From Lagopus muta (Eukaryota > Chordata > Aves > Galliformes > Phasianidae), in NCBI RefSeq assembly GCF_023343835.1, contig NC_064439.1:33926508-33990507 (forward strand): a stretch of DNA of 64,000 nt. Direction: 5' to 3'. How positions within the stretch are numbered: position 1 is the stretch's first letter; each line of letters starts with the position of its first letter. Shown here one piece after another: positions 49,895 through 61,500 of the stretch. The notes under the pieces are model-generated. The model saw only the letters and a program-made list of their open reading frames with translations. It ran no database searches and was not told the DNA's origin. Position numbers and translations under genes: made by a program.

Positions 49895-50104
49895 AATCTT
49901 TGACGATGTTATGACAGTGGGCTGAAAAAAACTAAAGAAGTTCTCCTGAAGTCTATTTTGTAATTCAGATTTATTGTGGGACTAGGAGGTTGCCGGTGAT
50001 ATAGTGAGTGCAGCAGTTTAGTTTGCTGTCAACAATACAAGAAAAGTTTTGAAAATTGTAATAAAAATATAAATGGTGCCTTTTGATTTTGTAATTCTGT
50101 CCTG

Positions 50105-50520
50105 AAGTTTTATGAGGAGTGGCTGAGGGAGCTGGTATTGTTTAGTCTGGAAAAGAGGATGCTCAGAGGAAATGTTATTACTCTCCACAACTGCCTGAAA
50201 GGAGATTGTAGCGAGGTGGAGAATTGGCCTCTTCTCCTGTGTAACAGTGACAGGACGAGAGGTAATGGCCTTAAGTCGCACCATGGGAGGTCCAGGTTGG
50301 ATATTTGGAAACGTTTCTTCTCAGGATAAAGTGGTGAAGCATTGGAACAGGCTGCCTGGGGAGGTGGTGGAGTCACCATCCTTGGAGGCGTTCAAGAAAC
50401 ATGTAGATGTGTTGCTCTGGGACATGGTTTAGTTTGCATGGTGGTGCTGTGCTGGTAGTTGGACAAGATGGTCCTAGAGGTCTTTTCCAACCTTAATGAT
50501 TCTATCATTATATTATTCAT
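50105..50520 (+). mobile_element. CR1 LINE 3' fragment
   Basis: CR1 sense strand: GTCTGGAAAAGAGGATGCTC, CAACTGCCTGAAAGGAG, GGAGGTGGTGGAGTCACC and CAAGATGGTCCTAGAGGTC, ending CCTTAATGATTCTATCATT. It is the best-preserved CR1 3' end in the window. Confidence 0.95.
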
Positions 50521-53104
50521 TCTTGAAATTTTCAAATTGGGTTAAGGACCATGTGTATACACAAGTAACAACAGAAAGAGAAAACAATATGTCGTAGAGA
50601 AAGTGGTATTTAGTGGAAGTGAGTTGAAGCATAACCATATGACATCTACTATGCCAGTGAGATACTGTAATCTTTAAATTTATCCTTTTTTTTCCCCCCA
50701 GTTATTATAAAGGATTTCTGCAAACTAATTATTCTGCTATACAGCATTTCTTGTCTTTGCATATCTCTATTTGTATGTTTTAAAAGTAAGCCATGTTCAA
50801 AATGTTAAATCCAGTCATCTATTGATGCTACTGAGAAAGGGAAAAAGAACAGTGCATTAGAGAAGAATACAAGAGACAAAGCTGCAAGAAACAAAAATGG
50901 ATGCCTAGCAATGGAAAGTGAGAGACTGAGCTGAGGAGGTGAACACGGCCTCATTTGGAATTGCTATTTTCAAATTAGAAAATATGGAGTTACAATAGTT
51001 AATGTGTGTCCAAGTATCTTCAGCAGAAAAGTTACAGAAATAGGGACATTGTTACCAAAAAGGTACTGTAAAAGAACAGAAAAATCTGGAGAGGTATCTT
51101 CTCTTTATCCCTATTAAGATTTGGTAGAACATACATATTTGAGAGAATATGCAGGTTTTTTTAAAAGGAAAAAAATTGATTACTTTCAGAAGCAGTGTGT
51201 GTTTGGCCCTGTCTTGAATCCTGTCCCTTGTTGTTAAAACTTGTGTCAAAATTTATCCCAAAAAGAAATTATGCTACCTTTGTAGAACTTGATACTGAAA
51301 TCGTCAGAGGGAGCATATGAGGATAAACACAAACCAGTGGGTTGATTCTGGAGGGCCTTTCTTATGCTCCCAATTACTAAATCCAACAGTGCAGTGAGAG
51401 ATCATTTCCAGAGGCTAAAAGCAAGGGTTGGGGAAGAGAACTGTAAGAGAAGACAATTTCTTTTCTGGAGACCTTCATTTAATCACATTATGAAATAATT
51501 TAGTATGAAAACATGTTTTCACACCTCCTATTGCACTACTCATTTGAGCTTGAATAGTTAAAGCAATTTGATGGCTGCCAGAAAGAGAGAAAATATGACC
51601 ATATACTGGAACAACTTCAGTGCTCTTATCCAGACAACACTGTGAAGGGAAATAAAGTGAACATCTGTTATATTTAACTTTAAAAAAAAAAATTCACACA
51701 AAACTCGCACCATGTGCATGCATATACATAAGTAAACTTTAACTCATCTCACTGAAGTGAATTCACAAGGTATTTTAACCCTAATTCATTTCTAAATTAA
51801 TTTTAAAAATTTAATTGCAACATTCAGAAAAGCATATGTAGATTTCCTTCATTTGAATATTTGAAGGTGTACAGAAGGAAAACATGGGTGAGAAGCACGT
51901 TCATTGTCTTGTATTTTTGAAAACTCCTTGGACATCTACAATTTATGCAAAATACTTTATTTCACAGGAGTATATGGAGTGCTTTTCATATAACCCTGAG
52001 TAAAACAACATGTAAGAAACTCTGAAAAAAAGATTATAGACTTCTGTGCTCTTTTACTTATTATTAAATTGGGTAAGGGTGATTTTAAAAGTAGATTTGT
52101 CATTTACCAGAAAGGCATTTTTATGGTTGCACACTAGAGGTTTGATATTTTTTAGGAAATTCTACTATTGTGTTGTTTGCATGTCACTTTTAACACAGCA
52201 ATTCAGGTATCTTTGTTTAGAAAGTAGTGTCTGTATTAATGTGCCCAAATTATTTTTAACATTCACAATTCTGAGAGCACTAGCTGATCTCAGCATGGAT
52301 ATAAGCACTTGTTATTTAGATCTCTCTCTTTCAACTCCAGTAGTTAATGACAGCTCACAGCTTCTTACCTGCTCCAGTCTTGAATAAATAAAACTATTTT
52401 TTTCTGGAATGCTTTTAAAAAGCTAACTTTTGTATAAGCTCAAAATAAACCATATAATTTAGCATCAAGGAGAAAATAGTGGAGAGTTAAAATAGGACTT
52501 CAAATATCTTGGAAACAAATGATTGTTCAAACCTTGATAGATGGATGGGTGTCATTGACTCATATTTCTCTCATTATTGAGATAAATACTGAATCATTAT
52601 CATCTTCCTGAGGTGCATTATTTATTTGTAGACATATTTGATATTTCATTTTTGGGGCTAAATTATGTCACTGTGATATGAACTTCTGTTTTTTTTTTTT
52701 TTTTCAAACTAATACTAAAAAGGGATCTAGTTGCTTTGCTCCCTGTGCTTTTTAAAAGTTAGCCTGAATCAAGACAGGGCAGGTTAAAGAATAATTGGAG
52801 TTACGTAAATGGTCAAACTGTGAGAATATGATGAAGTTTTTAGTTAGGCTAATGGTTCATAACATTTATAGTCAATGTTTACAACTTTCTCTATCCCACT
52901 TTTGCATATGCAACATTTTCTCTCCTCTCTAAACACAGCCGCTGCAGTTGCAGGCAATGGGGAGTGAGGGAGAGGTAGAACTGGCCCATATGGTTTATGG
53001 GCCAGGTTTCTCCTTGTTGGCTGCTGGGCATGCTTTATTACTGTCCGGAGGAGGAAAGCAGCCACAAATGCTTTAACGATGAGCAGAGACAACGCCTTCC
53101 TGTT

Positions 53105-53390
53105 TTCAGCCGATGAACCTACAAGATCTAGTTAATGGTTTCAAAGCAAAAGAGGCAAGATTCAGATTGGACGAGAGGAAGAAATTTTTTACAGTAAGGA
53201 TGGTGAGGCTCTGGAACAGATTGCCCAGAGGTGTGGTGGATGTCCCATCCCTGGAGATGTTCAAATTCAGCATGGACAGGGCTCACAGCAATGCAGTCTA
53301 GTTGTAGGTGTCCCTGTTCATTGCAGGGGAGTTGGACTAGATGACCTTTAAAGATCCCTTCCAACTCAAAGGATTCTATGATTCTAAGAT
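53105..53390 (+). mobile_element. CR1 LINE 3' fragment
   Basis: Sense strand: GGATGGTGAGGCTCTGGAAC, GCCCAGAGGTGTGGTGGATG and AAAGATCCCTTCCAACTCAA, then GATTCTATGATTCTAAGA. It is a different CR1 subfamily from the copy at 50105. Confidence 0.94.
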
Positions 53391-53629
53391 ACTCTCTTAT
53401 TAAGAGCTGAGAATAAGAGAAGCATCAGTGGCTACACCTACAGAAATAATTGTCCTAATGACCACAGGGGTTGTGAGAGGTAATATATGTCTTTCTGTTA
53501 GAAATAGGTTCGACATTGTTCCATATTGCTATCAAACAACAGAAAATAGTCTAGAGGGAAAGTGAAAAAATACTCTCAAAGGTATTACCAAAGTTTTCTT
53601 CAAACTGAGAGGGAATTTTAAGTTAGATT

Positions 53630-54200
53630 TCAGCAGAGTCTGTCCTAAGGTCATTTCTATTTAATATTATAATTAAGCACTTGAATAGCAGAAAGGAGAA
53701 TGTGATTACAGAATTTATGAGTAAGAACAAGCTGGTAGAGAGGGCAAGTACTGTGAAGGACATGACCTGTCTTTACAAATTGAAATCATGGTCCACAATC
53801 AGCACGATAAATCCAGTGTAATAAAGCTGGGGAAACAACATTATGAAGCAGAAATCACATACACAAAAGCAGAATGAAGAATGACCACCTGACAGTTATG
53901 CAGCAGAAGGAATCCAGAGCTGCTTCTGGATAGAAAGAGAAATATAGACCAATAATGCAATAGTGTCATAAAAGAGTGAAATGTTTTGGGAAAATATTCG
54001 CAGGAAGGTCATGGTTGAGGTAACAAAGCAAATTATTCTGGTATACTCAACACTGGTGAGACCTCAGTGGGATTACTGTGTCTGGTTTTTGCATCATGTT
54101 CTAAAGACAGGCTGTAAACATTGCGGAGGAAATAACTCTGCAAAGGGGGGGATTCAGTCTGTGTGGTTTCACAAGGCCTCATCTAACCCTACACGTCTGT
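53630..54200 (+). mobile_element. degenerate CR1 remnant, reverse-transcriptase end
   Basis: Weak similarity to the CR1 region upstream of its 3' end: a TTTAATATTATAATTAAGCAC block where intact copies read aacatctt..aatgac, and ACACTGGTGAGACCTCAGTG, GGATTACTGTGTCTGG towards the right. All frames are broken. Limits are uncertain. Confidence 0.5.
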
Positions 54201-54994
54201 GAATTAATCTTTGAAGACATTATCATTTGTATGCTAAATGTACTTTACATATTGTACTTCTATGATTTCCCCTTTTGTGATTATCAAAGCAAATCTGTCC
54301 ACTGCAACAGTTTGAAATGTGAAATCCTGACTTAGCTGTAATCTTTTATTTTATTAAAATCGTGTCTTAATGCTCATTTCACTGAGACCAGGACTCGGTC
54401 TGAAATATTTAAATAAAACCTCTATTTCTCAGTTTAGTTTTATATAATGTATTTTTAATCAGAGATCTATAATAAACATTAGTTGTGCATGAAATTATTT
54501 TTATCAGAATGAATGGATATTTCGGTCTAGATGAGTAAAAGTAGGGTTGGAATTTAGCAACCTCTGTGTTTAGCCTTCACTATGTTTGTCTGTTTGCCCT
54601 TGCCAAGCCTTCATGCCCTGTATTTCATTTCCTGTGAAACAATTATTCCTTGATACTTCTCGGGGATTAAATCTTTTTTGAATGGATTTGAATAAGAATT
54701 ATGCTAAAATACTTTTTCTACAACCATTTTTTTTACTATTTCAAATCAATTGGTCCTATTAGAAGGTGAAGGAAGATTTGGTGTGCACTCAGCTGTTAAA
54801 CTTCCCGGAATTATAGTTTGGAGATGTAAGTGGCTGCATAAATGGGCTTATAGGTATCTGTGAAAGGGGAATTGGAGGGTCCTGCAGCTGAGGAGGAACA
54901 ACTCAGGCACTGGGATATGCTGGGCTGCCTGGCTGGAAAGCAGCTCAGCAGGAAAGGACTGGGGTCCTGGTGGGCACCCAGTTGAATATGAACC

Positions 54995-55180
54995 TGAAAT
55001 CATAGAATCATGGCATCATCAAGGTTGGAAAAGACCTCTAAGATCACCTAGTCCAACCATCCACCTGCCCCCAATACTGCCCATTAAACCATGTCCCAAA
55101 GTACAACATCTACCCTTAAACAGCTCCAGGGACTGTGACTCCACTACATTCCTGGGCAGCCTGTTCTGATTAATGTGTCC
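54995..55180 (-). mobile_element. CR1 LINE 3' fragment
   Basis: ATCATAGAATCATGGCATCA, GGTTGGAAAAGACCTCTAAG and CACCTAGTCCAACCATCCAC are the classic reverse-complement CR1 3' end. GGGCAGCCTGTTCTG is near the left limit of the copy. Confidence 0.95.
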
Positions 55181-57954
55181 TTGTTGCTAAGAAAACTAGA
55201 GGTAGCCTGCTTTGCATTAGGCACAGTGTTGTCAGCGGTTTGAGGAAGGCTTTTCTGTGTCTCCATACGGTTTTGTACTTAGAATTTCAAAGATAACCAA
55301 TCTTCAGGGTTTAGAACTGTTTACCATATATTTTTGTTTTGGTTGGCTGTTTTTTTTTTTGTTGTTGTTCCTGAATAGAAGTCCCAGACTGATGGTTGTC
55401 ACTGGCATTTTAGTTTTTCCTTTTGCCCTACCTGAAGTTACCATTGTGCACCAGGCTGCATATAATGTCAGTATGTGCAGACTAAACTTCAGGCTAGAAT
55501 ATCTCCAATTCAGTTTCCTTCAGCATTTCTTACACATGCTTCCTTTTGAATCCCTCACAGGGATTACTTAGTAAAGCTTGGATGTTAAAAACTTTGCTCC
55601 AAGCAGAATTTAAGCACCTGAAAAGCGAACTGCAGGTGTAAAAATTCTGTTAAGTCTGCTGAATACCCAAAGAAGCTAGAATGCGTGGAGCATTTAGGTC
55701 ACAAACTATGAATTAGTCTTTTATTATTCTCACTAATGTCATTCTCAAGTTCTTCTCAGTCTACTTGGGTACCTCCTTCAGAGAAACTTTTTTAAAAGAC
55801 ATATCCAAATGCAATAAAAAGAGTGTTTACAGCAGATGTCAGCAACCCATTGCATTACAAGTGGCCAGTGTGACAAGTGGCCTGAGTAAATGTTTCTGCT
55901 GCTGCAGCTGCTATTGCTTTTCAGAGCCCCAACTTACCAGTAAGCAAGGCAGTCATATCCCTTGGCTGCTGTGCTGACCTATCATTTGTGTATGTATAGT
56001 TAATCACACTGTAAATCAAATCACTTCATCTACAAATAGAGAATGGTTTTTAATGTTTAAAATCTGGGACATGTGGCTTTTGTTAGCGTACTGTTTACAA
56101 CCCACAGCTAGGTAGGTCCATGAGCTGAAGGGTTAGTCAACTGGCATGTCGAAAGTGAGGAAGCAATAGAGTGAAGCTAGTTTATGTGTGATGTAAGAAG
56201 TAAAATTTTACTATCTAGCATAATAAATATTTATTTTTCCATAGCTTATGGACATATATTAGTGAAATGAACAGAATTTTTACGTTGAATGTGCTCTGCG
56301 CTTCTTCTGATGAAAGTCGTCTTACTGCCGTATTTCTATTCTTCTCCTTTATGTATGCAATTTGCTGTGTTTCAAAACTCCTATTTATCACTGAATTGAA
56401 TGCAAACTATAATAGAAAAATGTATCTATATTCATCCATTACTATGATACAATCTTACGCAAACTCTCTCTTCCTTCTCTGGGTCCACAGCTGAAAGACT
56501 GTGCTTTATTATTTATTCACCCTTAGTATCTGCTGTTCTTCCTATGAATCATGTTGACAATGAGCTAAATTCAAAATACATTTTGTCTTAACATGAGATT
56601 TTTTTTTTTGGTCTCTTGGGCACAGATAGGGAGTATATGAGGAAACACAGATTTTAATTTGGTCATTTTTCTTTCTTTCTTTCTCCTGCTTAGTTTCTTA
56701 AATGGCCTATTGCAATCATGTTTGATTCGCAGTTTTATTTCTTTGGTTTTGATCCACTCAGCTATTCTTACCTGTTTCGACCTCTGTGCTGGTTTTTCAC
56801 TTTCTTCTTTGTTCTTCTGGCCTTTCAATACCTTTTCACATTGACACTTGTGTTGCTTCCTTGTGCATCCCTCGATTCAGAGGAATGATGCACATCTTCT
56901 TTGTCTCACAAGTTCTAAAACAAACTGCTTCTCTTATCTGTTGGCACCAACGCATGCACACTTTGCTTTAAAATCGATTCCAAAACAAAGCAAATGATAA
57001 TTCACAAAACAAAATTTAAGCATAATGTATAATTACCCCCTGAACAATTATTATGACCTTATTCACCCATTGTTACAAAACCTGCCTCGAGCAATTTGTC
57101 TGATCTGTATTAAAATGGAAATTTAATTCTAGTTACAGTAAAGATTTACTGCAATAACTAAAGATTAAAAATGCATGTGATGTTGAGTGAAAATAGATAA
57201 TATTCTCCTAAATAGAACAACAGAATATTCACAATTCAAAATATATATAATATATATCCATGCTTATATTTTGCATATTATTTTCATCACATGAGTTTTT
57301 ATACTTCCTGACCATAGCATTTTTCAATTGCCAAGGCAAATTGCTTGCTCTTTCTTGCTCCACTTCTAAAATGTGAATGTCATTTACATTTGTCATGTTA
57401 TAAGAATTAGAGCTACTAAATCAAGGATAAATTACTGTCCATTACCCTGATTACAACTTCATTTATATCAATATAATTCCATTGAAAATGATTAGTCCCA
57501 ATATGTGTTAATTTCTCCTAAGTTCCCTAAAAACAAAAACAAACAACAAACAAACAAAAAAACTTCTTTAGGTCTTGGAAAACTCCCCTGATATTATTCA
57601 TTAAGCTTTAGTGAGTGGTTTAGTGTAGAAGTGATTTCTTGTATTTCTGCTGATATCTGTTCGTTTACTTGCATTGTTGCAATATCAGGAAAGCACCAAC
57701 ACAAATCCATAGCCAAAGTATGGTCCATCCAAAGAAAAAAAAGATTGAACTCCTCATCAACCTGAAGTTCTAGGTATGACTGAAAAAGTATAACCATTTG
57801 AACTTATAGTGTTAGAGTTTCTGCCTGTACCAGGTGTGACTATCTCTCAAAATATAAATAAAATAACCTCTGAAGACAGGCAAGATTCCAGTTTCATCAC
57901 CACTGTTTTGGTGAGCACTTCTGGTGTAACCATCTGCCTTTTATGTAGACATGT

Positions 57955-58540
57955 TTCATAGAATCAATATAGAATCATAGGATGGCCTGGGTTGAAAAGG
58001 ACCTCAAAGATCATCTAGTTTAAACCCCCTGCCATGTGCGGGGTCACCAACCACCAGACCAGGCTGCCCAGAGCCACATCCAGCCTGGCCTTGCCTACAC
58101 AACCTCCTTGGGCAACCTGTTCCAGTGTGTCACCACCCTCTCTGTGGAAAAACTTCCTTGTAATATCTAACCTAAACCTCCCCTGTCTTAGTTTTAACCC
58201 ATTCCCCATTGTCCTATCACTGTCCACCCTTGCAAACAGTCATTCCCCCTCCTGTTTATATGCTCCTTTCCAATATTGGAAAGCCACAATGAGGTCTCCC
58301 CAGAGCCTTCTCCAAGCTAAACAAGGCCTTCTGTCATCTTCTCCTCATAGGAGCATTGTTCCAGCCCTCTGATCATCTTGGTGGCCCTCCTCTGGACCTG
58401 CTCCAAGAGCTCCACATCCTTCCTGTACCGGGGGTCCCAGGCCTGGACGCAATACTCTAGATGGGCTTTGCAAGAGCAGGACAATCGCCTCCCTCTGCCT
58501 GCTGGCCACCCCTTTTTTAATGCAGCCCAGAACATAGTAT
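57955..58540 (-). mobile_element. CR1 LINE 3' portion
   Basis: AGAATCATAGGATGGCCTGG, GACCAGGCTGCCCAGAGCC, GGCCCTCCTCTGGACCTG and CAGGCCTGGACGCAATACTC are CR1 reverse complement over nearly 600 bases. A 5' duplicated AGAATC word (AGAATCAATATAGAATC) marks its 3' terminal repeats. Confidence 0.95.
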
Positions 58541-61500
58541 TTAATTGGTTATTTTCTAGCAAATGCCAATAGTCTGTCTGAATTAATTCCAAGCAGTCCT
58601 CTAGTAGAATAGCATAAATCTGTAGGCTATTGGCCTACCATATAAAATGAAATCGGACAACATAGCCAAACTGCAGCACATCTGAAAACATAATTGTTAT
58701 TAATCTCCTGTCTTGGTAATTGCTTCAGTTAGTCATACGACAAATAGTCAGTCATTCACTATATTCCAACTAACCTACTGCTGCCTTCTGCTTTGGCAAT
58801 CAACCATTTATCTCTGCTTTGCCCAAGGAAATGTGATTTGTAAATTCTTGGTGTAACTAGATAACCCTGACTTTTGTCATCAGTTTCTGATACAAACAGA
58901 TACATCCTCAAAGAAACAAATTGAATTTTCTTTTTCTACTTCAGCATGATATTATAAAAGCTTTGTAATTCTTCAGTCTCTTTTATGTATTTATAATGCA
59001 CATTTGCAAATGTTGTTTGAAGAATATTATTAATATTGCTAAGTTAAGCATGAAAAATGACACAAACTGCTGCTCAGTTTATAGTAGAGCAATCTTCTTT
59101 GGCCATTTTATGTATGAGCATTATGATGCCATCTTTAACTGCATATTAACACCATTTCTTCACAGGGGCTGTGCTGTAGTCAGGAGAAATATGGGTGGTG
59201 CTTTTTATGTTGTTTTTTTTTCTTTCACTTCTAAGGGTTTGAGATAGGGCCTTCTAAGTTACTGTCAGATGTCCATCAGTCTGTTGGCTTGCTTTTGAGT
59301 GTGTGTTGCCTAACTAACTATGAATACATTTTTCACAGAAGCCTAGGGGCTGTGTTACCCCAGGGTTGCAGATTGAACCCCTCCAGATGCTGAATGTAAA
59401 GGAAGAAATGATATTCCTAATGAGCCAAGGCTCCAGCCGTGTGTAGGGCTAATGTTGTTGTAGATGCTGTACTGATGCACAAACTTACAGTGAGAAGGTG
59501 ACTGGGAGCAGCTTTGGAAGCAATGTTGATCAGGGCAGCAGTGTGTAATTCTATGTCTTGAGGCTCCTTTCTCTTCCTGTAGACTTCAGACAGATTTATG
59601 GTGCAGCTTTCTTTCTCTGCGGCAAAAATGAGCAAAGATTCTACAGAGAGCAGGCTCACATTCCGTACTCATCCCAGGCATTAGGCATTGTGCAGGCTAT
59701 GTGATCATTTAATTAGAGACTGTATAAATATGCTCAAGAGGAAATTCAGGCATCACAGTCTCAGTCCTGGCATTACAAAACTTAAATGCCAGAAAATAAA
59801 GCATTTTTTTTTAAGTGTTCTACTTTTTTTTCCATGTGTCATTGGCTGTTGTTTTATCAGGCATGTTAGATTAAAAAAAAAAAAACGGGATCACAGACAT
59901 CTACAGGTCATCAGCAGAGCAGTAACTGCTATGTTAACTACCAACTCAGGATGACAAGCCAGCTTATATCAGCAGAGTGGCTGTCATCCTTTACATGGGC
60001 CATTTCTAGCTCTGTTTCAAAGACAATTGAAAATAGCAGAATGACAGCCAGACCTCGGCAGTTGTATCTCACCTTAAAATCTTTCAGATTTTCCTGTTCA
60101 GGCTGTGCATTGCCCTGCCTTGGGGGTGCAGGGTGACTAATGTTTTCTTCAGCTGTTGCGCATAGTCAGCATTCCAGCTGCTTGTCTGAAATCCAGTGAG
60201 TCATTTGCAGCATCACCATCTTTGCTACTTACAAATCCGCAAATCTATTTATGCTGTACACTGCAGTACAGCACATGCATAAATCAGTTATGTATATGTG
60301 TATATGCACAGGTACTACAAGTATCCAGGTGGCAGCAGCATGGAGCTCACATGGGTTAATTTTTCTTGCCAACAATTCTCTTTATAAGCTGGTCTGCTCC
60401 TGCTGCCGCGTTCTATACTTGGCTGCACCTGCTCAGATCCACATACCCAGTGCTGTGATGACAACTGTCGTCAGTGATTTTGTATCTCACAGGGACTCTT
60501 TGATCAAGAGAAGACTGTATTTATCGTTGGCAGCCAATGCTTACAGTAAGCATGTTTTAAAATCAAATTCTTGTTTAATGAAGGGGAACACTGTTTGTCT
60601 TTTGATATTCTGAACCTGGATTTATCACTGCTTAGACTACATGACAGGCTTTGAAAAATGAAACTGCTATGGCTTTCCTTTCTGTGGTACTGATACTGGG
60701 ACTGCAAATATTATGAAGTTATCCCTGGAGGAGTTAGAGCTCTTGTAGTAAAGGCAATACCTTTGAATCTTTTTACTTTAAAATTCTGCATGTATTCTCC
60801 ATTTATTTGGAGGAGAATATATGGTTCCACTAAGCCATGCTCATAGTGATATATCTGAAATGAAATAATTTATCCAAGCATTTTTGAAGTCAGAAAAATT
60901 ATAAAGAGAAAAAAGAACCTGAGAGAACCCTGCACTGGTAAACCTTTAACTGAAAGTGGCACATCCAGGAAGTAAATAAGAACCAAAAGTGCAAGGAAAG
61001 GGGAATGTTAAGAAAATAGAAATGTTGGTGGCTCTGTCTTCCAGTTTAGAAGAAAATACATCACAGTGACTCAAGCCTGACACCAAAGAGATTTCCCTTA
61101 AAATTTGCAGTAAAAAAAATAGCTGATAATGGTGGTCTCTGGACTTCCAAAGATCTGCTTTTTCCTTCTTTTTTTCCTTCCTTCTGCTGAAGTTTTTACA
61201 ATAAAATTATACCAATAAGAGCTGTTCTTTTTCAGTCAGATGCTATTGAAATGAGCATAGACCCATCTAGGGCTTCCTGGGATGACGATGCTACTCTTTT
61301 CCTAATGCAGGTAATCTCATATACTATCCTTTAATTTAGAAATGTATTAGTCTTCTCTTGAAATAATTTAGGGTTTTTTTTTTTTTTTAACATTACCATT
61401 ACTCCCACTGAAAAATGTATCTGCTATCCATCTACACTACTTTACAATTCTTATTAAAAAATGTCTTTCAGGTTATGCCTCTTCCTCCAAAACATCATTT

